A DNA stretch of 64,000 bases from Alexandriicola marinus (GTDB taxonomy: Bacteria > Pseudomonadota > Alphaproteobacteria > Rhodobacterales > Rhodobacteraceae): positions 62,001-126,000 of the forward strand of contig NZ_RBVZ01000002.1 in assembly GCF_004000435.1 (NCBI RefSeq), read 5' to 3'. Under the pieces are notes generated by a model, which made no database searches, was not told the DNA's origin, and saw only the letters and a program-made list of their open reading frames with translations. This document shows, one piece after another, positions 62,747-64,000 of this stretch; the first letter of the stretch is position 1, and every line of letters begins with the position of its first letter. Both the position numbers and the translations under genes were made by a program.

Positions 62747-64000
62747 TCAACCGTCCGCAACCGCCGCCAGCAATGCGGCATTGCCACCCGCGGCGGTGGT
62801 GTCGATGCAGACATGACGCTCGTGGCAGGCATGCGCCCGGTCCGGCATCGCGGTGATCAGCGGCACAAGAGGGCCCTCCCGGCGCGCCAGCGCCGCGGCG
62901 AGCGCACGGGCCTCGTCGTCGCTGCCCCACCAGATCACCCCCGCCAGAGGGGCAAGCAGGCTCAGCGCGCCGGGCTCCAGCGCGCCCTGCGCCTCGACCG
63001 CGATCCCGCCCAGATCACGGATCGCGCGGGCCTGCTCGGCGGCAGTATCGGCGCCCGGCCCAAGGCAAAGAACCGGTCCGCGGGCTGCGAGGGTCAGGCG
63101 ATTGCTCTCCCCCGTCGGCCCCGGCAGATCGAGCGGTTCATGGGCGCCGGCGCCGGCCTTTTCGGCCCGGACAAGGCGAGCCGCCAGCGCCTCCCGTGTT
63201 TCGGGATCACTCCACCCACCGGCCACGCCGGCGGGCGCAGGTGCTGCAAAGCGGGGCAGGTAGTTCGGCCCGCCCGCCTTGGGGCCTGTCCCCGACAGGC
63301 CCTCGCCACCAAATGGCTGACTGCCCACGACAGCGCCGATCTGGTCGCGGTTGACATAGATGTTGCCGACATGGACCCGGTCCACGATGTGCTGCACCCG
63401 GTCGTCGATCCGGGTATGCAGCCCGAAGGTCAGCCCGTATCCGGTGCGGTTGATGTCCTCGATCACACGGTCGAGCTTTTCGGCCCTGAACCGCGCCACA
63501 TGCAGAACCGGGCCGAACACCTCGCGCTCCATCTCGCCGATGCCCCCCACCTCGAGGATCACGGGCGGAACGAACAGCCCCTCGGCAGGGGCCTGCAATT
63601 CGTCGATCACCCGGCCCGCATCGCGAGCCGCGGCCACATAGGCGGCGATCCCGTCGCGGGCTTCGGTATCGATGACCGGACCCACATCGGTGGAGAGCTG
63701 CCACGGATCGCCCATCGACAATTCGGCCATCGCGCCGCGCAGCATCTCGATCAGCGGTTCGGCCACATCCTCCTGCACATAAAGGCAGCGCAGCGCAGAA
63801 CAGCGCTGGCCCGCTGACCGGAACGCGGCCTTCACGATATCGCGCACGGCATGTTCCGGCAGCGCGGTCGAATCGACGACCATCGCGTTCAGCCCTCCCG
63901 TCTCGGCGATCAGCGGCGTGCCCGGGGCGGCCGATCCGGCCATGGCCCGCGCGATGATCTGCGCGGTCTCGGTCGAGCCGGTGAAGGCCACGCCGGCGAT
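62747..64000 (-). CDS. putA: Bifunctional proline dehydrogenase/P5C dehydrogenase PutA, C-terminal part (cut by edge)
   Basis: 418 codons to the window edge, open at the 5' end. The aldehyde dehydrogenase part has AFTGSTETAQ, catalytic Glu in ETGGLNAMVVDS and catalytic Cys in FRSAGQRCSALRCLY, then EVFGPVLHVARF and GNIYVNRDQIGAVVGSQPFGGEGLSGTGPKAGG, which is the PutA-type signature. A C-terminal extension typical of bifunctional PutA follows (RLTLAARGPVLCLGPG...). It oxidises glutamate semialdehyde to glutamate; the proline dehydrogenase half lies beyond base 64000. The internal ATG at 63991 is not the real start. Confidence 0.95.
   Translation of the reverse strand: MAGVAFTGSTETAQIIARAMAGSAAPGTPLIAETGGLNAMVVDSTALPEHAVRDIVKAAFRSAGQRCSALRCLYVQEDVAEPLIEMLRGAMAELSMGDPWQLSTDVGPVIDTEARDGIAAYVAAARDAGRVIDELQAPAEGLFVPPVILEVGGIGEMEREVFGPVLHVARFRAEKLDRVIEDINRTGYGLTFGLHTRIDDRVQHIVDRVHVGNIYVNRDQIGAVVGSQPFGGEGLSGTGPKAGGPNYLPRFAAPAPAGVAGGWSDPETREALAARLVRAEKAGAGAHEPLDLPGPTGESNRLTLAARGPVLCLGPGADTAAEQARAIRDLGGIAVEAQGALEPGALSLLAPLAGVIWWGSDDEARALAAALARREGPLVPLITAMPDRAHACHERHVCIDTTAAGGNAALLAAVADG

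Noticed and set aside
62012-63817. 601-codon plus-strand frame opposite the rhomboid and putA genes
   Set aside because: Shadow: it crosses two real minus-strand genes and lacks motifs.
63991-64000. ATG at 63991 as the start of an independent aldehyde dehydrogenase
   Set aside because: The frame and the ALDH fold continue past it to the window edge, so it is internal to PutA.

Overview
The window looks like a chromosomal segment of a Rhodobacterales (Roseobacter-group) alphaproteobacterium. It is GC-rich, gene-dense and full of 1-4 bp start/stop overlaps. It carries families typical of that group: a short Hint-domain protein, SulP plus Usp, UMF1/Atg22-like MFS, bifunctional PutA, HyuA/DUF917 catabolic genes and two oligopeptide-type ABC systems. 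I see no rRNA, tRNA, CRISPR array, prophage or complete insertion sequence. The assignment is inference from gene content; no marker gene was compared.

Region 1 (1-9.8 kb, minus strand) is an envelope and stress block: penicillin-binding protein 1C (cut by the left edge) next to a large alpha-2-macroglobulin with an intact thioester motif, then YaaA, RecQ and a YggT protein. Region 2 (9.9-15.3 kb, plus strand) holds a thioesterase, an MFS transporter, MepA, a phytase-like esterase, the queuosine-precursor transporter YhhQ and the ribosome-rescue factor ArfB. Between yhhQ and arfB lies the most unusual element. It is a predicted structured transcript of about 220 nt that carries a 17-nt perfect complement of the conserved 16S rRNA 3' end, an internal copy of the anti-Shine-Dalgarno core, and a strong intrinsic terminator. 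A palindrome overlaps its TTGACA box. Region 3 (15.3-16.5 kb) is an AT-rich single-gene island encoding a putative PD-(D/E)XK nuclease-like protein.

Region 4 (16.5-26.9 kb) has pncB, then an operon of two ABC permeases, an ABC ATPase (frameshifted in its second nucleotide-binding domain), a HyuA-type protein, two tandem DUF917 proteins and a solute-binding protein. It probably imports and opens a cyclic amide such as a hydantoin or thiohydantoin. Region 5 (27-30.8 kb) contains an AhpD-like protein, a SulP-Usp pair and a haloacetate-dehalogenase-like hydrolase. Region 6 (30.9-43 kb) is a second peptide-type ABC system with an M20 deacylase, a divergent histone-deacetylase-like amidohydrolase, and an operon tail of aldehyde dehydrogenase, thioesterase, SDR and GMC oxidoreductase. 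It looks like a route that imports an acylated compound, deacylates it and oxidises the product.

Region 7 (43-49.3 kb) holds housekeeping genes: SRAP, a 5'-nucleotidase, DUF952-pyrD, a MATE exporter and two PaaI-type thioesterases. Region 8 (49.4-57.4 kb) is a beta-oxidation cluster (acyl-CoA dehydrogenase, thiolase, FadB-like fusion) headed by two paralogous MerR regulators, with a LiuR-like palindrome upstream of the second. Region 9 (57.4-64 kb) contains a Hint protein, a sulfotransferase overlapping an EamA exporter, an acyl-CoA ligase, a VOC protein, a rhomboid protease and the C-terminal part of PutA, cut by the right edge.
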